Assembly (NCBI GenBank): GCA_024195265.1 | Contig: JAJLRJ010000010.1 | Coordinates: 9,303,003 to 9,367,002 of the forward strand | Length of the DNA stretch: 64,000 nucleotides | Source: Dendrophyllia cribrosa | Lineage: Eukaryota; Cnidaria; Anthozoa; Scleractinia; Dendrophylliidae | Direction: 5' to 3' | In this document: in pieces, positions 50,810 to 59,786 of the stretch | How positions within the stretch are numbered: position 1 is the stretch's first letter | Layout: the number at the start of each line of letters is the position of its first letter | The notes under the pieces: generated by a model | What the model was told of the DNA's origin: nothing | What the model saw: only the letters and a program-made list of their open reading frames with translations | Database searches by the model: none | Program-made: the position numbers and the translations under genes

Positions 50810-51428
50810 TTTTCCGCTGGGGCGGTGGGGGTGGGAGGGGTGGGGTGGGGGGGGTGGGGAGGTAGGATGTTTGAGGGGTTGAAAAAGAAAAATATCGATC
50901 ATTTAGCCTTCAATGTATATGTTTGTGGTGAAACATCATTAACGAGATGAAGCTTAAGACATCAAGAAATCTTCAACAGCTCCTACTTTAGAGTTTTTGT
51001 CGATGAAAATTGTTAGGGATCCCGAGAGCCTTTTATAATAATATGTGACGCATAAATCAATACCAGCACTGTGAAGTGCGTTTCTTTGCGCTGTTCCGGT
51101 TTTCAGTCAAGTCTTCATTTTGACCCGCGGTTTACGCTGCTCCTTTAGTCAGCCTTCGCCCGACAACGCTCGGTCTCCGACCGTCTTTGATAGTCAAGCG
51201 GAAAGCAAAACTTGCGATTCACCAGCTGCGTGGTAACTCGACGTGCTTTCATTGTTTTCATTTATTGAGTACATGAATCAACAAGGCAGACAACTTTCTC
51301 ACACGCTTGCTTGTGAATACTGTTTTCTTTCCGCTCGACTAACTCTAAAAGAAAATAGGGAATACTCATAATCTATAGGGATAATTATTTAACACTTGGT
51401 AGTTTCTGGGGCTCTACTCAATTGTTAC
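50810..51428. other. Intron 1 region of the transposase-like gene
   Basis: Holds a GGGGTGGGGGTGGGAGGGG-type tract at 50820-50862. No coding sequence recognised. Confidence 0.45.
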
Positions 51429-51612
51429 CTGCACGCGCCATCAAAAGGCTTGCCTCCGAATCTAGTGAAGAATCCCACACTTTGTAGCTGTTCAGATGTG
51501 CACTGATATCCTTTTTGCACTTTTGTATTGTAACGCACTGAACATTTGCTGGATTGTTTGAGCTACAGCCACAAATTCCTCCAACAAACGCCGCATAACC
51601 ACACGTAGCCAT
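51429..51612 (-). CDS. Transposase-like gene, exon 1
   Basis: The ATG at 51612 lies just inside the right TIR. The exon encodes MATCGYAAFVGGICGCSSNN, then VQCVTIQKCKKDISAHLNSY, with several Cys. It ends ARAG at GTAACA, leaving one base that fits the phase of exon 2. Its place next to the TIR makes the TIR the likely promoter. Confidence 0.55.
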
Positions 51613-51627
51613 GATTGTCCGCGTGGC

Positions 51628-52597
51628 TTGTAATTCAAGACCTTCGTATATTGCGTGACAGTTATGGTATGTTCAGAGATCACCAAAGTTCGACGAGTTG
51701 GACGGTTGATTTCTGAGCGGCCTTCTTGTCATTTCTTGTACAGGAAGGGGCTTTGAAGGTAAGATACACATAGCTACTGATAGCTGGGCGAGTAACCTAT
51801 CTTGTTTTCTGTTGCCACCATTTTACAAAATGAATGTAAGTGAAAATATTTCGACTGTCAGAAAAATAAACTCAATTTATGCAAATTTTACACACTAAAA
51901 TACGTACTTACTTGCAAGAATACACCGCTTATTTCTAATTTTATGACTTTACTTGAGGTTGATGCTTACCAGGAAGCCCAAAGTTTGAATCGTAGCCGAA
52001 AAAATCAGAATTAGCGGGTGTTACTTGGAAACGCTGATCACTACTTTGCCGTTAGTGAAGGTCAAAAGGTCATGTTTTAAGGATAAATACGATGTACATA
52101 TTGCGCTCTCAAATTTTTCCATTTAATTTACCCAAAAATTTTATTTCATAAAATCGTAGAAGAAACATTGCTTATTCCGGCGAATGTAGTCTTATTTGGC
52201 TAAGTCATGTACCAAGACGTGTTTTTTGCTTTTGAATTTGGCCTTATTTTCGCATGGGACAAGTCCACTCGAAACGGTTAATTTTTGAAAATCTGTAAAA
52301 AATTCTGGTTTTCATTAAATTGATATTTGACAACGCTTACGTGTGGAAGAAATACTCTCCTTTTAGCATATGGCTTTCATTTTTATTTTTACGAGTCATA
52401 TTTTAAAGACGAGAGGTTTAAACAAATGACATTTCCAAGTCGGTTTTCCTCGCTCATGGGTCATATGAGTGAAAAGTCGCCGTAACGGAAAAATATTTAA
52501 CTAAACAAATAAGTAAGACCTTTGTTATGACAAAGTTTGAAAATTTTCGATTTTTTTATCTTGCATAGTTGTAGGCGAAAATTAGGGAAAGCCGCTC
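51628..52597. repeat. Right TIR of element 2
   Basis: About 970 bp, inverted copy of 28960-29941, ending GGGAAAGCCGCTC before TTAA. It contains the region upstream of exon 1 of the transposase-like gene. Confidence 0.88.
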
Positions 52598-52601
52598 TTA
52601 A

Positions 52602-52990
52602 AGGGGCTATGTCACCATTTTTAGCGTTACTTTAAAAAGCCAAAATACATCTTTACATCAGTGAAATTCCAAAAATAAGAATCCAGTTTTGTTTAAAATT
52701 ATTCTACTAGTGCTCTAAAAGTAAAAATAAGTGTCTTGGCCTGCAGATGGCCAGCATGGAATGGATTGTATCTTGAAAAAATTGGGCCAATTTTTTCAAG
52801 TTTATCGCTTGTGTCTTAGAAAATTCGCCAAAACTCCGATTATAGTTTATTTTCTCTGCTAAAATTCACTTGATATCTTCCTGTCAGAGAGTGCTCTTCA
52901 GTTAAGCATTTTGTGTACGACAAAGATACTTAGTTTTAATTTGCGACGGTTTTGACCCGAAAACCTCAAAATCACCATGACATAGCTCCT
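52602..52990. mobile_element. TTAA MITE directly abutting element 2
   Basis: 389 bp with ends AGGGGCTATGTCACC and their near complement CATGACATAGCTCCT. TTAA is at 52598-52601 and 52991-52994. Its left TTAA is also the right target duplication of element 2. Non-coding. Confidence 0.85.
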
Positions 52991-53022
52991 TTAAGTTTAG
53001 GGAAAACTACTCAATACAAACA

Positions 53023-53676
53023 TGGCTGTGATTGGCTATTGCGAACAATACAGCTTCCCTTGGGAGCCCTAGTGTGACACTTGATTCGTGACAAAATGTA
53101 CCTTTCCCTCCGGTGGAGGGTCGTGTTGTCAGCGCGTGACTTGGTTCAAATGGACCAATCAGAGTTGAGGATGAAACCAGATACTTGTCGTTGAGTAACG
53201 ACCGTTGGCGCCAGGTCGGTCACAAGAATATCTGGAAAGCCGAATAGGCGAATTTAAAGCAAAATATCTCGTTCTTTACGAGTTTTTTTGACCGCCGAAG
53301 CGTACGTATGTGGAGTGAAATTTATTGGGCTCTATGGAACTGTTGGTTTTATTGCGATTCGGGACTTTTCCTTTTGAGGAGAGAGCGATTTGTGGAGTGA
53401 CTTCTGGCCAGCGATCGATGCAGTGGTCTGCCTTTGCTTCTTTTTAGAAGGGGAGACAACTACTTCGAATAACTTCGCTAAATGGCGTCGGAATGGCTTC
53501 AAATTCGGTACAAGACACAAGTAAGCGACACATTTGAGGTAGGTAAACTTTATTTCAAAAAAGATAGTTATTTGCCCAATTTTAGAGAATCTGTGATTTT
53601 CCCATACATTTCTCTATGTACACAAGCTGTCGCATACACATCAAAAAGACGAATTTTGAGCTTGGGAAGCCTGTGT
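53023..53676. repeat. Outer inverted repeat, right arm
   Basis: Inverted copy of 27653-28323. It ends GAAGCCTGTGT before TTAA at 53677-53680. Confidence 0.75.
53482..53538 (+). CDS. Short first-exon candidate in the outer repeat, right arm
   Basis: ATG 53482 starts MASEWLQIRYKTQVSDTFE, then a GTAGGT donor. It mirrors 27792-27848. It would be transcribed outward, away from the nested elements. No downstream exon recognised. Confidence 0.3.
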
Positions 53677-53741
53677 TTAATAAAGCATGCGTGTGAGGTA
53701 GGGCAGGTGCATTATGTAATGTTTAAAACGCGAACAGCAGT

Positions 53742-53800
53742 GTTTTATCAAGTTTAAAAATTCGAGCGCGAAGCGCGAGAATTTTTAGACTTGATAAAAC
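53742..53800. repeat. Hairpin
   Basis: GTTTTATCAAGT and AAAAATTC are mirrored by GAATTTTT and ACTTGATAAAAC around GAGCGCGAAGCGC. It looks like a foldback remnant. Confidence 0.75.
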
Positions 53801-53803
53801 ACG

Positions 53804-54320
53804 TGCTGTGAGTGTTTTGAACGGCTTCAAACACGAACCGCCAAAAGTGTGTCCCTACGGAGATCAAACAAATGTGCTTTTTGTGCAAAGAGGATATTAG
53901 CATACGAGAAAAACAAGTAGACTGATTAGCATACAGCACACTGGCTCATGGCTTCCCGGCAACTGTCGAAAATTTTGGGATTTTAAAGTTCTGAGGAAAA
54001 AAATAACCCATGAAAAATGCTATACCAAAGTTGACAGGTACGGTGGATTAAATGTCAAACAATTTTTATTCAGTGGCAGCGAACGAGTAGAAATAAGCAG
54101 CTTGCATCTATGAACCACTCGCTTTCCTACCAATTTACACGTGGGCGCTGCCGGTGTCATTCAAATAACGGCTTACTTGCTAAACTGTTGGTTGCTAATT
54201 TTGTTGGAGAAGATTCCATATAGAATGACAAAATTAAAGGCTACATATCGTAAAATAGTACTGAACGAAAATATAAAAGTCACCATTTGTTGTACTAAGA
54301 ATCCTGAATAATTACTACCA
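53804..54320. other. Intergenic stretch
   Basis: No gene, RNA or element recognised. Confidence 0.4.
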
Positions 54321-54322
54321 AC

Positions 54323-54444
54323 ATTAGTATTCTTTATATAAAGAATACTAATAAGGAAAAGAAACCTATTGTCTTTTACCCTTATTAGTGTTCTTTATAT
54401 AAAGAATACTAATGAAGTAACTTTTTTATATTAAGAATACTAAT
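54323..54444. repeat. Cluster of 30-bp palindromes
   Basis: A perfect 30-bp palindrome with arms ATTAGTATTCTTTAT is at 54323-54352. A copy with one mismatch is at 54384-54413, and a half copy (TTAAGAATACTAAT) ends at 54444. Spacing is about 61 bp. Origin unknown. Confidence 0.85.
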
Positions 54445-54956
54445 GAGGTGAAAACAATCAGCCCCGCACTCCCCTGGGACTGAAATCAAATCCGCCACCA
54501 GGCTTTTCAGAATGACCATAGATTACCAGTTATAAAGGTCCATGCACGTGATGGATTTACGTCGTGTGATAGGCTAATATGCTTATGAATTATTAATGAG
54601 TGTTTGAAGGAAGTATAATGAACTTGATCTGACCAATCACATTGCATGCTTTTCATGGGTTCACGTCTTTCAATTGAAAAGAACATAATTTAATCACAAA
54701 CAAAAGACGTCATAGGCTGTCAGTTTAAAGACCTTTTAAGACTCTCATTTCAAACTACCATTCCCATTACTTTTACTTGGTAGTAGTCCCCCAGTTTACA
54801 AAGTAACATACATCTGGAAATAGATCCCCGTTCTGTCCACTTTCATAAAGGGATGAATTCTTGAGCACTCGTGCATCATGTACTTTTCCTGGCCACTGGA
54901 TGTTGATATCTGTGAACCTTAAAGCAAGGTAAAATAATTATTTGTCACGGTTCAAC

Positions 54957-55120
54957 GCACACTAGCCGACAATGCCGGACAAGATATTTTGAGATATAGC
55001 ACACTGCCAGATATCGCCTGACACAGTCTGATCTTGTCGTAAGCTTGTCTGAATTTGCTGCACACTAGCCGACAAGTTAAGACTTTTTGTTGGCTGACGA
55101 AAAATCGGCTAGTGTGCAGC
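54957..55120. repeat. Foldback with GCACACTAGCCGAC ends
   Basis: GCACACTAGCCGAC at 54957 and again at 55062 is mirrored by TCGGCTAGTGTGC ending at 55117. It looks like a small inverted-repeat element with an extra internal copy of its end. Confidence 0.7.
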
Positions 55121-55283
55121 ATGAAAAAAGAAAAAGTATGCGGAATGATAACGTACAAACATACACCTTTATTGCATCATAGCTTTTTCAATAAAGTGAA
55201 TTTTTTAACAAATCCACGCTATCAGTAAATTTATTTTGTATTACGGTAGTTAGGATGTTCTTAAACCGCTGGCATTGGTTTTA

Positions 55284-55439
55284 TAGAGCGTTTTCACTCA
55301 CGTGACCTTCAGTCCCGTGGGACTCAAATAACAAAGGCCATGGCAGCCATGTTGGTGTTCCTAACAAAAGAAGTTAATTAAAATTATTTTGTACGGGAAC
55401 ACCAATATGGCGGCTATGACGTCAAGTGAAAACGCTCTA
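55284..55439. mobile_element. MITE with TAGAGCGTTTTCAC ends
   Basis: 156 bp. TIRs TAGAGCGTTTTCAC and their complement are flanked by TA (55282-55283 and 55440-55441), consistent with Tc1/mariner-type mobilisation. Non-coding. Confidence 0.85.
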
Positions 55440-55660
55440 TAGAACAAAAATTAACGCTGTTTTTAGGGTTTTTATGTTCTGTCGCATGACTTATAAAATA
55501 TGGTTGTGACTAAAAAAAGTTGATGGAAGTTCTTCAAAACCAACGTGACCAAAAATCATAGTTGACTGAGTAAGTTAAGAAATGCAACATATGATGCTTG
55601 AAACTCTTCCATAGCAACCACCCAGTTTAGGTCCACCCGTAATGGTAATGCCCTCTTACC

Positions 55661-56340
55661 TGTATGCATGATCAACCACAACTTGTATGTTAACAGAATA
55701 AAATCCCTTTCTGTTGTAGAAATCTGCAGAATTTTCCGAGGGAGCTATCATAGGAATGTGTGACCCATCAATCACACCAGCGCACTGTGGGAAATGCCAT
55801 TTTGATGAAAAACCCTCCACGACTTCTTCCAGTCGGTCTCCAGTAGGCCATCTGATATACAGAGGCATGAGAATTTCCACAATTGCATGACCATACTCTT
55901 TCCGATATCGAAACGCCATGAAAGGGATCGTAGATCCTCGCCAGTTGCCAGATGCCAAAGGGAAATTGCCAGCCTCTTTGAAACTGAAATCGCACTTCTC
56001 ATCTTGGTATTTTGCTTTGACAACCGGTTCCTTAGCTTCTCAACAATAAATTCAAATGTTCCCTTTGAAATGCGAAAATTTTCTAGCCAAAGGCGGTTAT
56101 CCATCAAGTAACTAACCGTCTTCTCGAAAAAGTAACACCGTTTTCTCCCTTTAGGCTGGCTCCAACCAAAATCGTCTCTTCGTTTGTTGACAAAGCATTT
56201 CCACAAGAATGGCAAAAAAAATATTCTGTCTTCTTTTTCTGTGTCGCCAGTATTGGCTTATCAGCTTCACAAGTGATTTTTTCCTTTTGATTTCTTGCCT
56301 TTGAAATAATTTGGCAGAGATTTGCTATCACTACGGCTAT
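55661..56340 (-). pseudogene. HARBI1-like (Harbinger transposase-derived) fragment
   Basis: The minus strand encodes the N-terminal half of a PIF/Harbinger nuclease: RRDDFGWSQPKGRKRCYFFE, then SVSKRLAISLWHLATGEDLR and FDIGKSMVMQLW. A frame jump near 55890 leads to MPLYIRWPTGDRLEEVVEGF and FPQCAGVIDGSHIPMIAP, which contains the first catalytic Asp, then DFYNRKGFYSVNIQVVVDHA and a GTAAGA donor at 55660. The exons carrying the other catalytic residues are not visible in the 220 bp that separate it from the MITE. A second frame jump is likely upstream of 56215. Confidence 0.8.
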
Positions 56341-56545
56341 CGTGTAACTAGTGTATCCAAAAGATAGTAATTGCTGCGGTAAATTTGTTGTAATAATGCT
56401 GTTTTATCGTCTCGCTGGTATTACAGATTTTTGAGGGGAAGCAAAGCAAATGTAACCGGGATGAATCGACGAAAACTCCAGCTGATAAGACTAATATTTT
56501 GTTTCCTAATTCACGCATCAAGTTCTTGCAATGTCTGTAGAATAT
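56341..56545. other. Intergenic stretch
   Basis: Short stretch between the HARBI1-like pseudogene and the Penelope array. Nothing recognised. Confidence 0.4.
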
Positions 56546-56599
56546 GAGAATTTAGTTTTATCGACTGAGTCGATAAGGTAAATTGACCACCGTAAAAAG

Positions 56600-56660
56600 A
56601 TTCAAATAGCTGACGTTTCGAGCGCTAGCCCTTCGTCGGAGCGAATCAAGGAATTGTGGG
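56600..56660 (-). ncRNA. Hammerhead-ribozyme-like motif, copy 1 3' repeat
   Basis: On the minus strand CTCCGACGAAGGGC, then TAGCGCTCGAAACGTCAGC. This has the CnGAnGA...GAAAC...GUC order of the minimal hammerheads known from Penelope-like terminal repeats, with a short stem II (GGGC/GCTC). The second core position is C where the consensus has U, which may abolish cleavage. Confidence 0.5.
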
Positions 56661-56737
56661 TAGTGTGTGGTTTTATATAGTAAGCGGTGGAGTCACGCTA
56701 TTGGTGGAAATTTGGTGACGTGAAAAACAAATGTAGA

Positions 56738-59449
56738 TTAGTTGAATGAAAAGCGTTCGTTGATTCCGTGGGGTTTGAGAGTGCCGATTTGAAAGATGAT
56801 TTTTTGTTCTAGGTTTTTACGGCTTTCTGTGTTACCCTGGTGTAGGGAAAGGCCGCAGATTGTCATGTGTTGTTTAGAATGGTTAGTAAGATTAAAATGG
56901 CGCGCGACTGGTTTGGATGCGTCTTTGTCATTTTTTTCAACGTCTCGGAGATGTTCACGAAAACGGTCGCCCAGTCTCCTCCCTGTTTCGCCAATGTATA
57001 TCTTTTTGCAAAAAGTACATGTTATGCAGTAGATAACATTTACGGAGGTGCATGTAAAACGATCAGTGATTTTAATGGATCGTTTGGGTCCTGTTATTTT
57101 GTCCGCGTTGTGAATGAAAGGACAAGTGTTACATCGTGTGCGTGTGCATTTGAAAGTTCCCGGTACATCGTCAGATTTCAGTGCGCTCGTAACTAGAAAG
57201 TTGCCTATGTTTTTGTCACGTTTGAATGAAATTAGTGGGGGTTGTGAAAAAATTCTGCCAGTTTCGGGGTCGTTTTGGAGTAATTTGAAATTTTTTAAAA
57301 TGATGCTTTTGACTGTGTTGTTGTGTGGGTGGAAAGTGAGGGTGAATGGAATTCTCTCGTTCTCTTCCTTCTGTGGCGTTTGTAGTGCTGATTGTCTGTC
57401 GATCTGTTGTGCACGTTGTTGGCCCGTATTAACAACAGAGTCAGGGTACCCACGTTTCTTGAAAAACTGGCACATTTCTTCTGATTTGTTGGAAAAATCA
57501 GAGTCATCACTACATAGACGTCGGAGTCTGAGAAATTGAGAATACGGAATGGCGTTTTTAACGTGCGATGGATGTGAGGATGAATGTAACAGATAACTGT
57601 GGGAATCTGTAGGTTTGTAGTGCACACTTGTGGATAAACTGTTACCGTTGATTGAAATATTAATGTCAAGAAAAGCGACTGAGGTTTCGGAAATTTCCCA
57701 GGTATATTTTAGAGCTGGATGAAAAGTATTGACAGAAGTTATGAATTGATTAAGTTCCTCTTTACTGGAAGAGGTAGCGCCAATGCAATCATCGATGTAG
57801 CGGCCGTAGAGTTCGGGTTTGGTTCCGTGGTACTGATTAAAAAATTTGTCTTCGATGTGGCCTACAAAAAGGTTAGCGTAGCTTGGTCCCATTTTGGTGC
57901 CCATGGCGACTCCATTTACTTGTTTGTAGTAGTTTTGGGAAAATGAAAAACAGTTAAGTGTCAAAACTAATTCGGCTAAGCGGAGCAGTGTTTCTGAGCT
58001 TGGGTTTTGAATGGAGCGCTGGTCGAAAAAATATTTTAGTGCTTGAAGTCCTTCGTCATTGGGGATGACGGTATATAAAGAGGTAATGTCCATAGTGAAA
58101 ATTAATTTGTTTTCGCTGGGAAAACTGAAATCCCGGAAAATTTTGAGTGCGTGATTGGTGTCCTTAATGTACGAGGGTAGTGATTTGACAATGGGGGCCA
58201 TGATTTTGTCTAAATAGCTAGAAATTAGTTCGGTAGGACAGCTACAAGCGGAAACAATTGGTCGGCCCGGATTGTTTGGTTTATGAACTTTAGGTTTGAA
58301 ATAAACGCGTGAGGTTCTAGGAGTAGTGATGATGAGATTGTTGGCGGTAACTGGTAATTGTTGTTTAGTAATGAGGTCTTGGATAGTTTCTTTGATAATT
58401 TTTTGGTTGGTAGAAGTGAGATCTTTATCAACTTTGGCATAGAAAGCGGTGTCAGAAAGTTGCCGAAAAGCCTCTTGTTGGTAAAGGTCGGTCCGCCAAA
58501 CAACTACCGCCCCGCCTTTGTCGGCCGCTTTGATAACAATGTCGCGTCGTTTGCTAAGACTTTTGAGCGCTGCCCATTCTCCTGTTGAAAGGTTGGAAAT
58601 TTTGGTGTGGCGGTTAAATTTAAGTTTTTGGACATCGTGACGACATTTTTTGACAAAAAAATCTAGAGAAGAAAACTGGCCCTCTGGGGGAGTCCATTTT
58701 GATTTGCGAACGTTGAGTGTTTCAAAAACATCTTTTTCCGAGGTGTTAGAATTGTCTTCTTTGTCGTGGAAAAAAGCTCTTAATTGCACGCGGCGAAGGA
58801 ATTTTTCAACATCTTGTTTGACTGAAAATTCGTCGGTTTGTTTCGCTATAGGAACAAAGTTTAAACCTTTACTAAGAACTGACCTCTCTGGGTTAGAAAG
58901 CGGCAAATTTTCCGGAATGGTTACGACGCCATTGTGACTATCGAATGAATGGTCGCCGGATAATTGAGGACCTATTAACTGTTCAAGTTTTTGGGTCTTG
59001 ATTTGGTTAAGGCTGTTGAACAGTTTAGCATTGAGTTCTTGAATTTTAGCGCGAATTGATTGTACTAAGACAGCTGGACAAATTTTGGAAAGTTCGGAAC
59101 GGTATTGGATAATTTCCTTTTCGAGATTGTTACGTTTAAGGCACATAGCTCTGATGGTGATCCTCATAATATTACGCGAGAAAGAATTTTGGGCATGGTG
59201 AATTTCGTGAAAATATTGTTGATTGGAATCAGAGAATGTAGAAGCGTGAAAATTTGAACGGAACCCTTTAGGAATGACTTTGGATTGGAGGCAACGGCCG
59301 ATGAAATTGATGTGACTACAAAACCTAGTTTTGGTAAAGATGCGAGTGGCTAAACGAAAGGCTAAATTAGTGGAAATGGGGGGAAAAGGAATAAGATAAC
59401 TTACGATTTCCTGGCGTAGCTCCTTGGTGAGTGTCTTGAGGTTAGGCAT
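56738..59449 (-). CDS. Penelope-like reverse transcriptase with GIY-YIG endonuclease (copy 1)
   Basis: An intact 903-codon ORF. The N-terminal region is helical. RT blocks: DIVIKAADKGGAVVVW, VYFKPKVHKPNNPGRPIVSA, TMDITSLYTVIPNDEGL, NGVAMGTKMGPSYANLFVG and the catalytic LYGRYIDDCIGAT, then SVAFLDINI. After the thumb (YKPTDSHSYLLHSSSHPSHV) comes a Cys-rich linker (CTRTRCNTCPFIH). The C-terminal endonuclease has IYCITCTFCKKIYIGETGRR and RFREHLRD with a Glu in NLEQKIIFQIGTLKP. It copies RNA at nicked DNA and inserts new copies. Complete and undamaged, so probably active or very recently so. Confidence 0.96.
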   Translation of the reverse strand: MPNLKTLTKELRQEIVSYLIPFPPISTNLAFRLATRIFTKTRFCSHINFIGRCLQSKVIPKGFRSNFHASTFSDSNQQYFHEIHHAQNSFSRNIMRITIRAMCLKRNNLEKEIIQYRSELSKICPAVLVQSIRAKIQELNAKLFNSLNQIKTQKLEQLIGPQLSGDHSFDSHNGVVTIPENLPLSNPERSVLSKGLNFVPIAKQTDEFSVKQDVEKFLRRVQLRAFFHDKEDNSNTSEKDVFETLNVRKSKWTPPEGQFSSLDFFVKKCRHDVQKLKFNRHTKISNLSTGEWAALKSLSKRRDIVIKAADKGGAVVVWRTDLYQQEAFRQLSDTAFYAKVDKDLTSTNQKIIKETIQDLITKQQLPVTANNLIITTPRTSRVYFKPKVHKPNNPGRPIVSACSCPTELISSYLDKIMAPIVKSLPSYIKDTNHALKIFRDFSFPSENKLIFTMDITSLYTVIPNDEGLQALKYFFDQRSIQNPSSETLLRLAELVLTLNCFSFSQNYYKQVNGVAMGTKMGPSYANLFVGHIEDKFFNQYHGTKPELYGRYIDDCIGATSSSKEELNQFITSVNTFHPALKYTWEISETSVAFLDINISINGNSLSTSVHYKPTDSHSYLLHSSSHPSHVKNAIPYSQFLRLRRLCSDDSDFSNKSEEMCQFFKKRGYPDSVVNTGQQRAQQIDRQSALQTPQKEENERIPFTLTFHPHNNTVKSIILKNFKLLQNDPETGRIFSQPPLISFKRDKNIGNFLVTSALKSDDVPGTFKCTRTRCNTCPFIHNADKITGPKRSIKITDRFTCTSVNVIYCITCTFCKKIYIGETGRRLGDRFREHLRDVEKNDKDASKPVARHFNLTNHSKQHMTICGLSLHQGNTESRKNLEQKIIFQIGTLKPHGINERFSFN

Positions 59450-59648
59450 CGTTGTCTTCGGTTCGTTCGGTGAGAAAGCTGTTGAGTAAGAAATATTGAT
59501 GTAAAAAGTTAATGGTCGCAGCGAATAAACAACACATGAATGGGGTTAGTTTCTAGAGAAACTGTGGTGCTGCGTCGGTGGGGGGATGAAACACGAGAAT
59601 TTAGTTTTATCGACTGAGTCGATAAGGTAAATTGACCACCGTAAAAAG

Positions 59649-59709
59649 ATTCAAATAGCTGACGTTTCGAGCGCTAGCCCTTCGTCGGAGCGAATCAAGG
59701 AATTGTGGG
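59649..59709 (-). ncRNA. Hammerhead-ribozyme-like motif, shared repeat of copies 1 and 2
   Basis: The same sequence as 56600-56660, including the C at the second core position. It lies between the two tandem ORFs, where processing of a co-transcript would separate units. Confidence 0.5.
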
Positions 59710-59786
59710 TAGTGTGTGGTTTTATATAGTAAGCGGTGGAGTCACGCTATTGGTGGAAATTTGGTGACGTGAAAAACAAATGTAGA

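Larger units (their letters stand above)
28960..52597. mobile_element. TTAA-flanked transposon with GAGCGG termini, interrupted by a Polinton (element 2)
   Basis: The ends are GAGCGGCTTTCCCTAATTTT and its complement, flanked by TTAA at 28956-28959 and 52598-52601. TIRs of about 1 kb (28960-29941 and 51628-52597) enclose a minus-strand, six-exon transposase-like gene whose ATG lies 16 bp inside the right TIR. Without the Polinton the element would be about 8.3 kb. It is the longer relative of the element at 16670-20595. Several stops and frameshifts show it is no longer autonomous. Confidence 0.88.
56546..59594 (-). mobile_element. Penelope-like element, copy 1 (full unit)
   Basis: A 3049-bp unit on the minus strand with a complete ORF, bounded at its 3' end (56546) by the sequence GAGAATTTAGTTTTATCGAC. 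The same sequence begins the next unit at 59595. The unit is arranged head-to-tail with copy 2, so copy 2's 3' repeat serves as the upstream LTR-like repeat of copy 1. This tandem layout is typical of Penelope-like elements. Confidence 0.92.

Noticed and set aside
54323..54444. Possible CRISPR-like array
   Set aside because: Only two and a half repeats, each a full palindrome, in an animal genome without cas genes.
55661..56340. Functional HARBI1 host gene
   Set aside because: Frame jumps and absence of the exons with the second and third catalytic residues argue for a pseudogene.
56796..58937. Several 75-141 codon plus-strand frames opposite the Penelope ORF, repeated at 59845-61637 and on the minus strand at 62467-63685
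   Set aside because: They recur only because the Penelope copies recur, and are antisense shadows of the RT gene with no independent motif.
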